The position numbers were made by a program, and so were the translations under genes. Positions 5,321-5,650 of a stretch of 5,650 bases of DNA are shown piece by piece. Source of the stretch: an uncultured Ruminococcus sp. (GTDB lineage: Bacteria; Bacillota; Clostridia; Oscillospirales; Ruminococcaceae). Location: the NCBI GenBank assembly GCA_900543105.1, contig UQQA01000145.1:1-5650 (forward strand), written 5' to 3'. Under the pieces are notes generated by a model. The model searched no databases. It was not told where the DNA came from and was given only the letters and a program-made list of their open reading frames with translations. Each line of letters begins with the position of its first letter. Positions within the stretch are counted from its first letter, which is position 1.

Positions 5321-5650
5321 TTCGGAATTCGGAATTATTTGCATAACTCAACTTTGTTTGGACGATGCGAAGTAAAATAGCCGGTCATGCTAAATTTAGC
5401 ACGCTGAGCACAGCTTGCGAGGGGGCAAGGGGGCGAGAAGCCGCCCTTGTCGCAGGTCAAATTGACCTTTAGCAGAAGAGCGAAACTCCTTAAACTAACA
5501 GCACAAAACTTGCCGCAACAGCAAAATCACTATCAAATCAAAGGCGCAATTCACAGCAAAAAAAGTAAAACAGAACGTGATAAATTTGTCTGTATACCTA
5601 TAAAATGTGAATTGCGCTTATTCTTTATGTTCGGAACAACTATCCTCGGC
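5321..5650 (+). repeat. Composite repeat, copy 3 (cut by window end)
   Basis: It opens with the tandem heptamer TTCGGAA twice (5321-5334) and AATTATTTGCATA (5333-5345), then GCGAAG, the perfect 14-bp palindrome TGCTAAATTTAGCA (5388-5401), a GC-rich CAAGGGGGCG/CGCCCTTG stem, GTCGCAGGTCAAATTGACCT (5449-5468), CTAACAGCAC (5495-5504), TTGCCGCAACAGCAAAAT (5510-5527), the GCGCAATTCAC hairpin (5543-5618) and the TATTCT...CTATCCTCGGC link. The window ends where copy 2 enters its second hairpin. No gene was found in this stretch. Confidence 0.75.
5543..5618 (+). repeat. GCGCAATTCAC hairpin, copy 3
   Basis: GCGCAATTCAC (5544-5554) and GTGAATTGCGC (5607-5617) are perfectly complementary; the next outer pair is G5543 with T5618, a wobble pair in RNA. 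Most of the 52-base loop is close to that of copy 2 (CAGAACGTGATAAAT, TCTGTATACCTATAAA). Confidence 0.85.

Overview
The window looks like a chromosomal segment from a low- to mid-GC Gram-positive anaerobe, most likely a clostridial Ruminococcus-type organism. This is inference from near-consensus sigma-A promoters, strong AGGAGG-type ribosome binding sites, the monofunctional double-ACT aspartate kinase, the NatA/NatB-like transporter and the dense AT-rich intergenic repeats. I cannot name a species.

Layout. Positions 1-538 hold no gene that I can support; they contain an edge hairpin, an inverted copy of a composite repeat and a 14-bp-arm hairpin. A clear promoter (539-567) drives a single gene, an aspartate kinase of 439 residues (627-1946, +). 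The convergent gap 1947-2761 is packed with hairpins, direct and inverted repeats and a second composite repeat. From 5211 down to 2762 on the minus strand lies a three-gene operon: ABC ATPase, ABC-2 permease (14-bp overlap) and a 108-residue two-helix membrane protein of unknown function with a TTG start. Its promoter (5256-5284) is near consensus. The right end (about 5321-5650) holds a third composite repeat copy that runs off the window.

How the parts work. The kinase makes aspartyl phosphate for the lysine/threonine/methionine pathway and is probably feedback-controlled through its ACT domains; no lysine riboswitch was seen. The ATPase and permease should form a NatAB-type ABC-2 exporter whose substrate cannot be read from sequence. 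The small membrane protein is translationally coupled to it and may be an accessory subunit.

The genes themselves are ordinary. The unusual content is the repeat system: a module with a conserved order of sub-blocks (a heptamer AATTCG-type tract, GC-rich CAAGGGG/CCCTTG stem, CTAACAG...TTGCC(G/A)CAA block, a GCGCAATTCAC hairpin, a TATTCT...CTATCCT link and a second hairpin) occurs three times in about 5.6 kb, once inverted. Its hairpin shows a paired substitution between copies. It is either a miniature non-autonomous element family or a structured intergenic RNA/DNA element.
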